A stretch of 64,000 nt of DNA from Eretmocerus hayati (taxonomy: Eukaryota > Arthropoda > Insecta > Hymenoptera > Aphelinidae), in NCBI GenBank assembly GCA_029851415.1, contig CM056742.1:133722715-133786714 (forward strand). Reading direction: 5' to 3'. Shown piece after piece: positions 37,625 to 49,817 of the stretch. Positions within the stretch are counted from its first letter, which is position 1; each line of letters opens with the position of its first letter. The translations under genes and the position numbers were made by a program. The notes beneath the pieces were generated by a model. The model was not told the origin of the DNA and did no database searches. It worked only from the letters and a program-made list of their open reading frames with translations.

Positions 37625-40600
37625 TGTCCAGTGAGTATGAATTCAACGATATGGTCAATTCAATATCAAATACGTATAGAATCAGTTGCACAGATCGAGG
37701 CACAGGTGAGTACCTATGGAAATGTAGCAGATTACTACTACCAGTACAAGTTGTGAATTTGTGGGAAAAATGATGGCTCGAGTGAGACGTCATACACCCG
37801 GAATATTCTGTATCTAATATTTCAACTATTCTGGTGGAATATTGTAACTGAACGAAATCTAGCAAGATGCGAATGTTTCCGCCGTTCTTCATGATGATGT
37901 CGATCGTGTTTACATTGAAAAATTACTCGTTCCATGATTGGCTCGGCGGGATTCTCTCATGAATGGAATTTTCGTCAAAATATTTCGTTCATATTTCACA
38001 AAAAATCGAGTGATCAAGGTGATCAAAAGTATTCGTCAATAAGAATTTGGAATTCGACTTTAAAGTTCTACAGAAACAAACTTTCATGGAGAAATACGGA
38101 AATTTCTTGGCAAGACCTTTCATTGACGAAGGAGAAGTTCTCCAGCTGAGCATAGACGTATTCTTCGGAAGGGGTTTATTAATGGTATATAGATTTTGAG
38201 GAACTTTTACTTTTATAGGAATGTCAAGCAATGATTAAGTTTACAATACGTTCAGTAATGAATAGATCATCGATCGAAGAAATATTCGGCGAACGCGATA
38301 CATCGCCTCATTTCTCGCTTCCCAGATCAGAATATTAATCCTCGAGACTGAACTCATATTTTTGAGTGCTATTCTGGGCCAAGAACAAAATTCCACCAAC
38401 TCTTATTACGTATACAGCACATTCTGCCACGTTACCCGATACCGAAGCATCAATAATGTTGCAATCAAGTTCACGTGATGAACAAAAGCACGCAGGGAAC
38501 CAAGTTAGAATATTGCTTTTCATCTCAAAGTTCGAAGGCAACGCAGCTCGTACCCACGTGGTTTCACTAAAATCAGCCATCGAGGACGGTACCATTAAAC
38601 CTTTATTCGTCAGCCCGTTCCCTTAGATTATCGATTTTATTGAAATTGAGAACATTACCAATGAATGGAAATATTTCTGAACATACTTTCTCAAATTCCA
38701 TTCTATTGAGAGTACCGAATAATCGAAAAAGTTTGATCGAACAATTTAACCCGTTCCCGGACGCACCAGCGAGACTATTCAAATTCATCGAAATCGCTTA
38801 GAAAATGATTTTCTATTCCATTTCTCAATTTGTCACCACATATTTCGATGTTCATGCGTAGAATTGTGTGTAAATTCCATTTCAATCGATTCAAAAAAGT
38901 AAAGCACAAAAAAAATCTCGACCCAATTTTTTTAGCCACAATCGAATCTCCATTTCGAAACTTGCACCGAGCAAAACTATAACAACCGTTAACAAAACTG
39001 CCGAACACTCAACTGCCGCTCGAATTTTGCGAGCTTTTCTCGGCGCGTACTTTTACTTTACCCTATATACACGCTATGAACCATCGAAGCGAACGAGACG
39101 CATGGATAGATGTTCTTCTTCTCACATACAGACGAATGAGCGAGAGTGTCGACGTGAGAGCTTGCACCGATATTTTCTTGGAAAGCGCGCCCTAATTGGC
39201 GCAAACTCGTAAAGCTATAGGTATCCCAGGTGCAGAAAAGGCTTCTCGCGAGGTGGTAGGAATTGAGAGAGTAAAAGTTATGTGTATATAACTTGCATCA
39301 GTTGAGCATTTATTCCCTAAGCGACTGAACTCAAAGATGCAAACTCGGATGTGATGCGGGCTATTCTCAGAAGTCATCCGGATTAGTTTATTAGCGCGTT
39401 TTCGTTGAGTTTGCGTGAATTCCAAATGATATGAAGTTTGCAAGCTCACTGTACATATATGTAGGTATCGGTTATCGCTTGGATGAAAATTGTTGAGCGC
39501 TTGCGATGCGATATATGAATCGTAGAATTGATGAAAATTACTCAACAAAGCTGCGTGAAGTTTGATGGGGATAATTAGCGAACCCAACTCTGACGTTGCG
39601 GTCGAATGTTTCATGTTTGAAATTCGCGTCAAAGTTGAGAGATGTGTGTATCAAATGGTAATTCGAATTAAACGAGCTCCGGTTATTTGTACATGTTTGT
39701 TGATGATTGTTTCTGGGGATTGATTCGGTTTCCGATTTTTTATATTTGGGCAGAATCTACGTATCTGCTGTATTTTAAAATTTTTGAAATGATGGATATG
39801 TTGAATCAGATCTGTGTTGAATGAATACCTGATCTTATTCAATTACACGCGCAGGTGCACTGTAAAAAATTGGTTGACATTTCGATCAAAATTTCCTCCA
39901 GCTGGTTGAATTTTGAGGGGGTTTGATACTTTTTCGATACCTTTCCGGCCAGGAAGCTGGGACTGATAGAATTTATAGATTGAGAGCCTTCAAATCGATT
40001 GCCGTTGAGAAAAATATGGGTTGTCGATGAAATTTTCGAGATTGACTCATTCGAAAATTGGATGTTTGGCCAACGTCTTACGGGTATATGTAAGTTTCTA
40101 GCAAAGAATGACGGGATGTACATACTTTTGTATTTATCGACCACAATAATGAGAAACTGAATGTAAGGAGCTGTGATTCCATACTTCCTGATAAATCAAT
40201 AAAAATAAGGGATTGGCGGACATTTTAAAGAGAACTTTTGAATACAAACTGGTAGCGCGAAGGTTACACGTGTCATTCCTGTGCTCGTTGCGGCGAGGTT
40301 ACGGTAGTCAAGCTATGCACCAAAAATCATAATTCATGATTTCTCAGATCCTATCATTGTAAAAATGATTTCTGACCTCGTTTAAATTCATATTTTGAAT
40401 TTACAAATAGAAATCAAAGCAGTCAGGAACGCGAAAATGGATTTTTGGGTGTATTGCTATTATTGGTTTTCACTTGCTTGACTCATCACAAGTCGCTATC
40501 ATTCAGTGTGATATGGGAGTAGTCGAAAATTTATCTTGAACTTTTCAAATAAGTATGTATTGCTTGAAATTCACGCTCACATAGTATGAGACCCTGATAT

Positions 40601-40900
40601 GTAACGGAGATACTAAATGAGTACTACCCTCAAAAGTTTGCGTTTGATCCACTCCCCAACGTCCAAACTGCACACCAAGTGGTTATTAGTACCGGATCGT
40701 ACCCGCATCTGTCTGGGTCTGCAAAGCCTAAATTGCGTGCAAAATTCATCCATTTACTTTTTATCATGGATGTAATACGGCACCCATGGAATCAATGGGT
40801 TGTGATTCCCGGGTAACACTATTAGGCCAAAAAACAAGTTTTATTACAGTTTTTCGTGAACAAATGAAATTAGGGGTCTGTGGGACAGCTGATAGTCTTT
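37625..40900. other. Intergenic sequence, no gene supported
   Basis: AT-rich with a GC-richer patch near 39000-39200. Open frames at 38335-38626 (both strands), 39192-39632 and 39839-40144 were examined. None shows a recognisable domain or a convincing splice context. Confidence 0.4.
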
Positions 40901-40904
40901 TCGG

Positions 40905-41082
40905 CAAAAAATCGAGGTTTAGCAACGTTTCAGCGGTGGTCACATCCGGATGGGTGACCGCTCATCTTGCGTTTGCTTAGTTCCTGTTCCCAAACAAGTA
41001 AGGCTTCGCAAGCTGAGACCTGAGACTGGTGGTCATCCATCCGGATACGACCCCGCCGAATCGTTACTTAACCTCGATTTTT
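40905..41082. repeat. Inverted repeat with CATCCGGATGG core
   Basis: The left part, AAAAAATCGAGGTTTAGCAA.., pairs with the right part, ..TTACTTAACCTCGATTTTT. Each arm carries a near-palindromic core, CACATCCGGATGGGTGACC (left) and GGTCATCCATCCGGATACG (right). The first core recalls the GGATGGGTGACCGC box of 5S rRNA, but the remainder does not fold like 5S. Confidence 0.55.
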
Positions 41083-41527
41083 GACTTTCTTTAGGTTTTC
41101 AGCGACGCCACCTGTGTTCGTTTTTATTTGTTGTTTTCATTTCATTATGTCCTCCACGGCCCACCACCTATCAATCTCATGGATCCCGTATTTATAACGA
41201 TTCAACCATCTGATTCAGATTCCCCGAAAATTCTTTTTCCAGCGTAGTTTTCAAATGATCATTAATCAAACTTTTGATCAACGATTATCACGTAAAGAAT
41301 CATCGTATATCGATCTCGATTTTGTGCAATCGTTTATAATAAAAGGCTCAGCATAATTAAGACACCGGAATAATTTTTCATGTGATTTTGCAAGTCACCG
41401 CAATTCTTTCAATTCAATTCCCATAAACAATTACTGATAATTTGAAGTTAAAGAATAAATAGTTGTTCCAAGCGCTTCAAAGTACTGATATTTATATTCA
41501 CTGACCTGTTTTATTGCAATCTGTTCA

Positions 41528-41735
41528 ATGCTAATAGCTCCAAATTACTCCGCTCTCAGATCTTGAAATTGCTGCTATAGTCGATCTCCCTATCTCATCG
41601 TATCCTCTTGGTAGGAGTAGCATCCCGTCGTCGTTGTCTATGAATATATTCGGCACATCGTCAATGATGAAATTCATTAGTGCATCAGATGGGTTATGGC
41701 CGGTCTGATTTCCATCGGTTTGCAAGCTCTCTCCA
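41528..41735 (-). CDS. Possible terminal exon of an unrecognised gene
   Basis: After an acceptor-like ATACAG on the minus strand there is an open frame of about 69 codons ending in TAG. It has an acidic, ordered composition (FIIDDVPNIFIDNDDG, then LLLPRGYDEIGRSTIAAIS). I do not recognise the family. No upstream exon could be linked to it, so it may be chance. If real, it is the last exon of a minus-strand gene whose other exons lie further right. Confidence 0.22.
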
Positions 41736-41799
41736 GGTCTGTATTAGATTTCCAATTAAATCTCATATACTATACTCCCGCTATATACCCAACTCCTCT

Positions 41800-42980
41800 T
41801 GCTCATCCAATTCGCACACAGATGATCAAATTTCAAATTCAAATTTCTCAAGAATTTCAAATTTAAACGAAAAACTGATCGCAAAATTCAATTCACAGAA
41901 TATAAAGCTTGACAATATCAAGATATAGAGGTGTATGAAAAAGTGAGAAAAATCTCGGTATGTCGTGGAAGCTTGAGAGAGGTAAAAAATCGCGCTTCTA
42001 ACTCGTGGAAATTTAATAAAACTCGCCGATCGAACGATGAAACATGAAAAAAGAGCCAAAAGAAGAGGTTTATAGTCTCTGGGTATAAAGGACAGATAGA
42101 AAGAAAGAAAGAAAGAGTGGCTGACGGATAATTAAAAACTGCCACAGGCGGATGCGCAAGTTGAATATCGTGGTTATATACCAAAGGATCGGAAAATGTA
42201 AGGGTCAGTGGCTATGGCCAATCGAGCGTCGCACCTACTCTGATCTATATATCTATTATATATCTCTATGACGCCAAGAGCAGAGGTCACCGACTGACTT
42301 CTATCTATATACATCTACGGATAGAACATATAGGTATCATATGTATATATCTATATGAAGGGATAAAGAGATAGTCACGTGGAGGGCTATACCCTTGTAC
42401 GTGAAACTCGGTCCCGCAGACCTAATCATCACATACTCGAGTTGAGTGAGAGCTCAATTGCCGGGCGCTGCAGAAATTTCGATGCGATTGTGTTGCAGTC
42501 TCGTATATCGTACATTATTATGCAGACCTATAATGTAGGTAATATGTATACACGACGCGTGCACTAAGCACATTTTGCATTTACGATGTGTATATGAAGG
42601 GGTCATGCAGGCTATATATAATACGATGACACTTCGGAAACAAAAGCCGTCGAGTGCGAAAGGCTTATAACGTCGATGAGCGATGCCACGAGAGTATAAT
42701 ATATAACGTACGTACTTGGTGGTCCGCGAGATTATCACTTGACTCGAGTCATCGTTTCAGGGGATGAAAAAAAAATTTCGAAATGTAAGGTGGTTAGTTT
42801 TCGAGGGTCCTTGATAATAACGGATGATTGATCATTGCTTTACACAATTTTGCGAGCGATGAATTTTTTTGTATTTTTGACGCTAGAATGATGATTTAGA
42901 GAATTGGTTCTCTCTACTTTGTCATCCTTTCGACATTAAATGTCAAAAAACCACACTTAACTTTGAAATTTTATTGAAAA
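41800..42980. other. Intergenic AT-rich sequence with short tandem runs
   Basis: Holds an AGAA run (42098-42116) and TATATCTA-type low-complexity stretches (42240-42360). Nothing coding is supported. Confidence 0.45.
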
Positions 42981-42986
42981 ATATCA

Positions 42987-43708
42987 AGCTAAGTGTACCC
43001 AACTCTTGCCCCCAAATGCCGATCTCAGGAGTGGGCACTCGTTGATTTGCCCTCAATTTTTTCCACGTTTGTTGTGTTGAAATAAATATGAGATAATAAA
43101 TTATTCAGATCCAACCCGAATCATTTCTGCGTTCCCCGGAGAATTCAAAGTGATTTTTCCATTTTTCGTATTTGCTTAGCAAATAATGCACCGAGGACAT
43201 TTGCGTTCAGTAAAACCGGTGCCAAATTTTCTGATTCAAACCAATCTCAACGTACTTGAAGGCATTTGATTCCTTGTCTTAGACCTTCAAAATTCGTTAT
43301 TTGGAATTGCAAAATTAACTTGGATTTGAAGCGATCTAATCAGCAAAATACGGAGATCGTTCGCAAAAATGGGGCTAAAATTGGTTGGAAATAGTGTTTT
43401 GGACCGGAGAAAAGCTCCAAATGTGGTTGCAAACGGATAAAAACGATTTAATTCACTTTCTCGCCGATTCACATGGTTTTGAACTTCGGGAGCAAGTTGG
43501 ATACACCCTTTTGTAAACTCTAGAAAATCACTTCTTGGGACAATCGTGATAGCTTAGCTTTGGGTACTCAAAATCAGACGTACTTAAGCTCATTTTGAAG
43601 GTCTTGAAGCAAGTTTTAGAATGAGCTAAGATACGTCGGAATACTTTCAGGTAAGCCAGAGTTGTTGAAAAGAATGGCTCATTGGGGGCAAGTTGGGTAC
43701 ACTCAGCT
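42987..43708. mobile_element. TA-family element, copy in reverse orientation
   Basis: Ends read inward AGCTAAGTGTACCCAACTCT and AGCTGAGTGTACCCAACTTG. The sequence matches the 35648-36598 element in reverse complement, including the CCACGTTTGTTG block near one end. No TA duplication is visible now, so the copy is probably older. Confidence 0.6.
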
Positions 43709-45110
43709 CGACCAAAAACAATGAATTCAAAGAAACAATATTCTATGGGGTGGGCATTTGTGGCATGATTTTTAGTATACATCACGATCGATCATAGCAA
43801 CAAAACATTCATCGGAAAAATAAAAGTCATGGAATTCATGTATTAACCATGATATTCTGCGGGATAGGTGTGAATAAAAAATATCAAACTCCATTGAATA
43901 GATATACTGCTATTCACGGATTTGCTGCATGAGTTATTTGTGGTGCGCTCGATAAGAAAGAAGCGTTAAATTAAAGTAGAGACGTATTGTATCCGATCGC
44001 ATGCGTTTGAAATTGTTTCAGGCACCCGCGCACTCTTGAAAAAAGTTTCGTGTACCGTTGAAAAGGTTCTCCGATATATAAGAACTCGATCAAGGGGTTG
44101 AATCCTAAAATCAGGAATGGATTTGAAATTCCACATAGGACATTTCTAATCGCAGTGAAATTCTTCAAAAATAAGCTCTACTCAACTTTGGGTTGGAACA
44201 ACTCACTTCTCACATAAAATTATCAAACGAAATTATCAAATTCTCATCCAAAGCATCAACATCACGAACGAAACGTCAACGTTTTATTCCGCCAAAAGAT
44301 AATCACCTCTCAAATCGCATACACGTCGCAGCTAAATCACGCCTAGCCACTATACTGCTACACCTACGCTTTTGTCACATCTTCTCCACTTTGCTTCGCA
44401 AGCTGTAACCCATATACTACACTCTATCTGAACAATATAACGTGAAATAGACAAACATCAGCATCCAAATCCGCTGAATAGACACTGTGTCACTCGTCAG
44501 CCCTATACAATCTATCCCAAACTCTCTATTCAAGCACGCCACACGTAGTAAACGCGTCAAAACCATAATATACAGCTGCACAAGTGATCGAGCGAGCGAG
44601 TCCTGATCCTGAGAGCTTGCGCGCTTCAAGGATCGCGAGCGCGGAGCGACTGAAAGCTTGCAGAGCCGCATCCGGCAATATTACCGTTAGAGCACCTGTC
44701 GTATACTCCCCGCAACGACGCATGCTCTGGATGTATATTCTAAAAGAGAGCCGCCCACGCCGCGCCGCCACCAGTTTAACTACTACCGCGCAATCGCGTG
44801 AGCTTGCGGAGCGATGCGTGAGTCAAATAGGTATGATACCTATGGGAGTGAGTGTGCTTGCTTTCATTATTGTAATAACTTGACACTGTGATTCATTTCA
44901 AAGATATCGGTATGAATTGCTATACATTCTAAGCTTTCAATTGGGTGCATGCATTATGCGATATATAATGTGAGTTTGGCGTATGTATTTTTTTTGTCCT
45001 GCGATTTTATCTTGATCGTAACGAATTATTGAATTTTAATTTTTTCACTTTTTTTTCAAAATAATTAAGCACCAGTCCGAAATGTGTCTGTCCAGATCCC
45101 GCACACCATG
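43709..45110. other. Intergenic sequence with a GC-richer patch
   Basis: 44560-44840 is richer in GC and CpG, with GAGCGAGCGAG and GCTTGCGCGC motifs and open frames of 80-99 codons on both strands. It could be a promoter-like patch, but I see no gene attached to it. Confidence 0.4.
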
Positions 45111-45111
45111 T

Positions 45112-46098
45112 AGCTGGTGTTGCTAATGTTTCAGGTGTTGTTAGTGTTGTCGGTGTTGCCAGTGTTCATGGTGTTGCAGGTTTGCTAGTGTTGCCAGTGT
45201 TGCTAGTGCGGCCGATATTGATGGTGGTGCTAGTGGTGCTGGTGTTGCTAGTGTTACCGGTGGTGCCGGAGTTGCTGGTGACGCTGGTGTTGTTTGTGCC
45301 AGTGTTGCCAGTGTTACTGGTGGTGCCGGTGTTGCTCGTGTTGCCGGTATTGCCAGTGTTACTGGTGGTGTCGGTGTTGCTGGTGTTGCTAGTGTTGCCA
45401 GTGTTGCCAGTATTGCTGGTGGTGCCGGTGTTGCTGGTGTTGCCGGTATTGCCAGTCTTGTTAGTGGGGCCGGTGTTGCTGGTGTTGCCGGTATTGCCAG
45501 TATTGCTGGTGGTGCCGGTGTTGGTGGTGACACTGGTGTTGCTGGTATTGCCAGTCTTGTTAGTGGGGCCGGTGTTGCTGGTATTGCTGGTGTTGCCGAT
45601 ATTGCCAGTATTGCTGGTGGTGCCGGTGTTGGTGGTGACACTGGTGTTGCTTGTGTTGCCGGTATTGCCAGTGTTACTGGTGGTGTCGGTGTTGCTGGTG
45701 TTGCTAGTGTTGCCGGTATTGCCAGTCTTGTTAGTGGGGCCGGTGTTGCCGGTGTTGCCGGTATTGTCAGTCTTGTTAGTGGGGCCGGTGTTGCTGGTGT
45801 TGCCGGTAATGCCAGTATTGCTGGTGGTGCCGGTGTTGGTGGTGACACTGGTGTTGCTGGTGTTGTCGGTGTTGCCCGTGTTGCTGGTGTTGCTTGTGTT
45901 GCCAGTGTTACTGGTGCGGCCGATGTTGATGGTGGTGCTAGTGGTGCTGGTGTTGCTAGTGTTGCTGGTGGTGCCGGAGTTGATGGTGACGCTGGTGTCG
46001 CTTGTGTTGACAGTGTTGCCAGTGGGGACGGTGTTGCTGGTGTTGCTGGTGGGGCTGGTAATGCTGGTACTGCTGATGGTGCTGGTGGTGTTGATACT
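45112..46098. repeat. Minisatellite of GGTGTTGCY nonamers, about 1 kb
   Basis: Around 110 units of 9 bases (GGTGTTGCT, GGTGTTGCC, AGTGTTGCC), arranged in longer repeated strings such as 45360-45530 versus 45660-45800. The plus strand is almost purely G and T with scattered C. Frames of 310 codons (plus, VLPVLLV) and 235 codons (minus, TPATPA) result from the 9-base period and are not credible proteins. Confidence 0.9.
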
Positions 46099-46559
46099 TA
46101 TTGGTGGAGAGTGATCTGTGATCAGTAATTCATGATACGTGATTCGTTCCGGCTGATATTTTGGGACAATTCAATAATTAACCAAATAGACTAATTGATC
46201 GTGCGTCGTGTCACTTGGTATGCACTGTATTATATCTTGAAGCCATCCCACCATTGAGTCAAAAAGTTGAAGATGCTTGGAAGCTGGAGTGTTTTCGTGA
46301 ATAGTTTAATGTAGTTCTCAGATTTCCAAGGTTATTTTTCTGCCTGAATTCCTTGAATGGAGAACGTCTACTTAGATACTATCTATTCATCTCTTGACTC
46401 AATCAAGTCCGGGTGATAGGATTCACAATGAGAGTACTAAAATGATGATAATTGAATGTCCAGTCAACATTCTTCTACTCGGATTTCACGTATCGGGTTG
46501 CCTACGTGAAAGTCTAATAGGTTGCGGTGTAGGTGGGGACGTTGTCGGGTGAATGAATC

Positions 46560-46735
46560 GATGGGAATGAGGAATGAGTTATCAGCAGTGAATTAAGAGA
46601 AATGATATATGGGGGATGAGTTATAACGAGTGTTTTGAGGCACGAGTTATGAGGAATCGGTTACAAAGAGTGAGTTATGCGAAATGAGGAATGAGTTATG
46701 GGGGATGAAAAATGAGGGATTAGGAATGCTGAAAT
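46560..46735. repeat. Degenerate minisatellite, GAGGAATGAGTTATG units
   Basis: Repeated GGAATGAGTTATG, GGGGGATGAGTTATAA and GCACGAGTTATGAGG variants over about 175 bases. Confidence 0.65.
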
Positions 46736-46739
46736 TAGT

Positions 46740-47190
46740 TCAAATTAGCTCATCGAGATCAGTGGAGCTCGGTCTCATCCAGCGTGGTGCGCTCTAGTTC
46801 AATTGAGTTTTGGATTTATTTGGTCTCACCCGACCTAACTAGGTCTAGTTTGGTCTAATTCGGTCTAGACCTGAGGAGTTAGGTTTAGCTTGGCCCAATT
46901 CAATCTAGTTCGGTAGAGTTTTTGGTCTAAATAAGTCTAGTTTGGTCTAGCTCGGTCTAATTTGGGCTAATTTGGTCCAGCTCGGTTTAGTTCGGCGTAA
47001 TTAGCTTTGGTTAGGCTATAATTGATCTAGTTCGGTCTAGTTCGGTCCGAATCGATTTATTTCGATCTAATATGGCCTAGTTTGGTGTAGCTTGGTCTAG
47101 TTCGGTCTCATTCGATCTAGTTAGGTGTAATTAGATATGTTTCGATTTAATTCGATTCAATTCGGTCTAGTTCGGTCTCACTATGTTTAG
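46740..47190. repeat. Degenerate minisatellite, TTCGGTCTAG units
   Basis: About 40 imperfect units of 10-12 bases around TTCGGTCTAGTT, abutting the preceding minisatellite. Divergence between units is high. Confidence 0.8.
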
Positions 47191-47225
47191 TTTGGGACAA
47201 ATACGTTCATGAGTCGGCGATGAAG

Positions 47226-47753
47226 TGCATAAAATTGTTGCAACCACTTTCAAAACTTTTCAATGGATCGAAATCACTGTTCCCGGCTCATTTTGACGTT
47301 ATAAATACATACTGAGAGGTAAAAGAGGTCTCTACTGCGCACCGTTCCGAGATAACAGTATGGGAGCATGCTGGGTAAACTCCGATGTTGGCTTCCATGT
47401 CTCACAGCTGATTTCCGAATTTTGCACATATAACAGCTCCATATTCGAGTTCTGTAATTCTGAGAAAATGAACTGAAGTTCTTGACAAAAGCAACCGAAT
47501 GCTCTCGGTAACGTATAGATTGATGGAACCAGAAATTGTTGGTGCCGGTTTTACTAAACGCACTTTTCTCGTCACTTTTTTAGCTTTGCAAAAGAAAAGA
47601 ATGAAGAACTCACTATCGATCTGTAGCTTGGTCCAAATCACTCATTTCCTCATATTTCAATACAACAAACGTGGAAAAATTTGCGCGAGGGTCAACGAGT
47701 TTCCCATTCTGAAATCGGCATATGAGAGGAGGGCAGTTCGGGCACACATACCT
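47226..47753. mobile_element. TA-family element, truncated copy
   Basis: Matches the right-hand 530 bases of the 35648-36598 element, including the CAACAAACGTGGAAAAATTT block and a degraded right end CACACATACCT. The left terminal repeat is missing; it begins beside the minisatellite. Confidence 0.55.
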
Positions 47754-49416
47754 AAAATCGAAAGATCCAAACTAAGTTTCTTGCTTACCAAGCTTATCAA
47801 ATTGTGAAAGAATGAACTGACTCATGTTTTCAGACAAGATTATTCAATTCGATCGGTGAACGAGTTGATATTCCATGGCTAATCTGAAAATCACTCATAA
47901 GTCCAATCAGACCGACCGGTCAAAATCGACGTCCTAATTACGAGTGATGTGTGGGACCACGGCTTGTGGTCAGAAATCAGTAGAGCAAGTCAACCAGTGA
48001 TCATCCATACTCTTCAGCTCACTCTTGCTACGTGAGAAGATCGAATCGGATTCGCTTATTCTCAATGTTTTTCGTATCATGATTCAATTTTCAATGCCCA
48101 CTCCGATAAGAAAATGCCTAAGATATTTCTGAAGTAGTATTTCTAACGAAACTTGTCTCGAATTTCATGAGAAAATTGGTAGTTTTTTCGTCCTCAATGG
48201 CAAATATCTATTTCAAAGAAGTTATCTATTTCATTTCGTGTCATTGACTTCTACTTATTAACCGATTTCATACCGAAATCCCAGCTCCGTGAATCATAAT
48301 CGTTGTGATAATTAACAAGGTAGCGGCTTTGATGAATTTCCTGAGTAGATTCGTATGGAATCACGAATTCGAGGAATTCAACGAAATTGAAAATGCATGG
48401 AAATCATTTTCCTTCGAATCCCATGGAATTTGTCAAAAACCCTGTTTGAAACAATCTAACATGTTCCACATATGAATATATATCAGCAAAAACGTTTCGG
48501 AAAGGCACCAGGGAATCACGTCTACCAATCAATTTTCTGTCAGCAAGTATCTAAGCTGGGAGAATAAAATAAAGTTAGAGTTTCATTTGAACCACATAGT
48601 CAAGAATCTACCAACTCTGTATTGAATTCTTAGATAATCTCTCGAGTACAATGATTTACCATCAGATCCAAAAAGATTAGTTTCAACACAAGCTGTTATT
48701 TGAGCATACTGCATAACCCAGCGAATAATCAAATCATCAGATAATAATTTATTATCACAATAATACTGCGTGTCTCTCATTTTCGAACTGATGAGTACTG
48801 GTGAATGAAAATGTTCAGTTATTCTCTGACGTCAAGAAAGATACATAGCTACTGAATTTTTTGCAGCAAATTATCACTTTTAATTGATGAACTTGATGGA
48901 TTTATGCAGTAAATAAGATATTTCTAGTGATATACATATGAAATCTTTTGAGCTCAAAGATTGACTCGTCATTTCATCCTCAGTGTGCGTACAAATACGT
49001 AATCATTTCTTCATCAGATCAATTTCATATAAAAAAGTGCGATTCGCAACCCGGAACTTCTTAATTTGATCGGATTGTATCTCACATGTACAAAGTCGGA
49101 TTGAGCCCGACTTTTCAATTGAAAAAAGATCGAGGTGAATATCTCATGTATGATTAGCTCGAAAATGGCGTCGATACAATATGCCACCAGTTTTCGTACA
49201 CCTGCACCGTGAGCCTCGGAAGCATTAGCGGCTCGAAGTATGGGTCCATTAGCATAATTAATGAATTAGGTGGATTAACCACGATAAGGTAATCTCATTC
49301 ATGATTAATCGTCGCCTACTAAGCGAGATCACTCGCCATTTGTGATGAAAATTCATTCAAATTCAAAAATGCATGCGTCACATCAACCGACGGATGCTGT
49401 TTATCAATTCATGTCG
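47754..49416. other. Intergenic AT-rich sequence, no gene seen
   Basis: No coding frame above 65 codons, no RNA gene and no clear repeat. It leads directly to the left end of the giant foldback. Confidence 0.5.
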
Positions 49417-49680
49417 AATATATTATGTCAGTGAAGTTTTGATCGATCATGGATCGAATTTTTTTTTTTGCTCTATTTGTTCGGAAATTTCCTCAGGAAC
49501 ACGATGGAATGTTCAGAATTCCAGTCCGAGGTTTAAATCATGCCTAAAAAAAGGTTTTTGTATCAAATAATTTTTTTTCTCGGTAACTACTAGCCGAAGA
49601 CCGGTGGAGAGTCACCAGTTTTGTCGAAGGAGTCGAAAGAAACACCACAGAATTTTTTCCGACGAGATCGATTGCTGGGA
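49417..49680 (+). repeat. Left terminal inverted repeat of the giant foldback
   Basis: Non-satellite terminal segment, nearly identical in reverse complement to 57690-57952. Shared landmarks include the TTTTTTTTTGC tract, TTTAAATCATGCCT and CAGTTTTGTCGAAGGAGTCG. Confidence 0.85.
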
Positions 49681-49817
49681 AGACCTGGAAATGGGGCTCA
49701 GAATTCGAGAGATTTTCACATCTATGGCGATTTTTTGGAGGTTATGGGTCGGAGACCAATAAATACTGTCGGAAAATATTTTCCGATTGGGAATATACGC
49801 CCATATAATTTTTCGAT

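Noticed and set aside
44526..44883. CpG-richer patch with frames on both strands as a possible gene
   Set aside because: Both strands are open because of composition. No start context, domain or splice partner is visible.
45141..46114. Open frames of 235 and 310 codons (TPATPA and VLPVLLV proteins)
   Set aside because: They are direct translations of a 9-bp minisatellite, open in several frames and on both strands, with no non-repetitive sequence.
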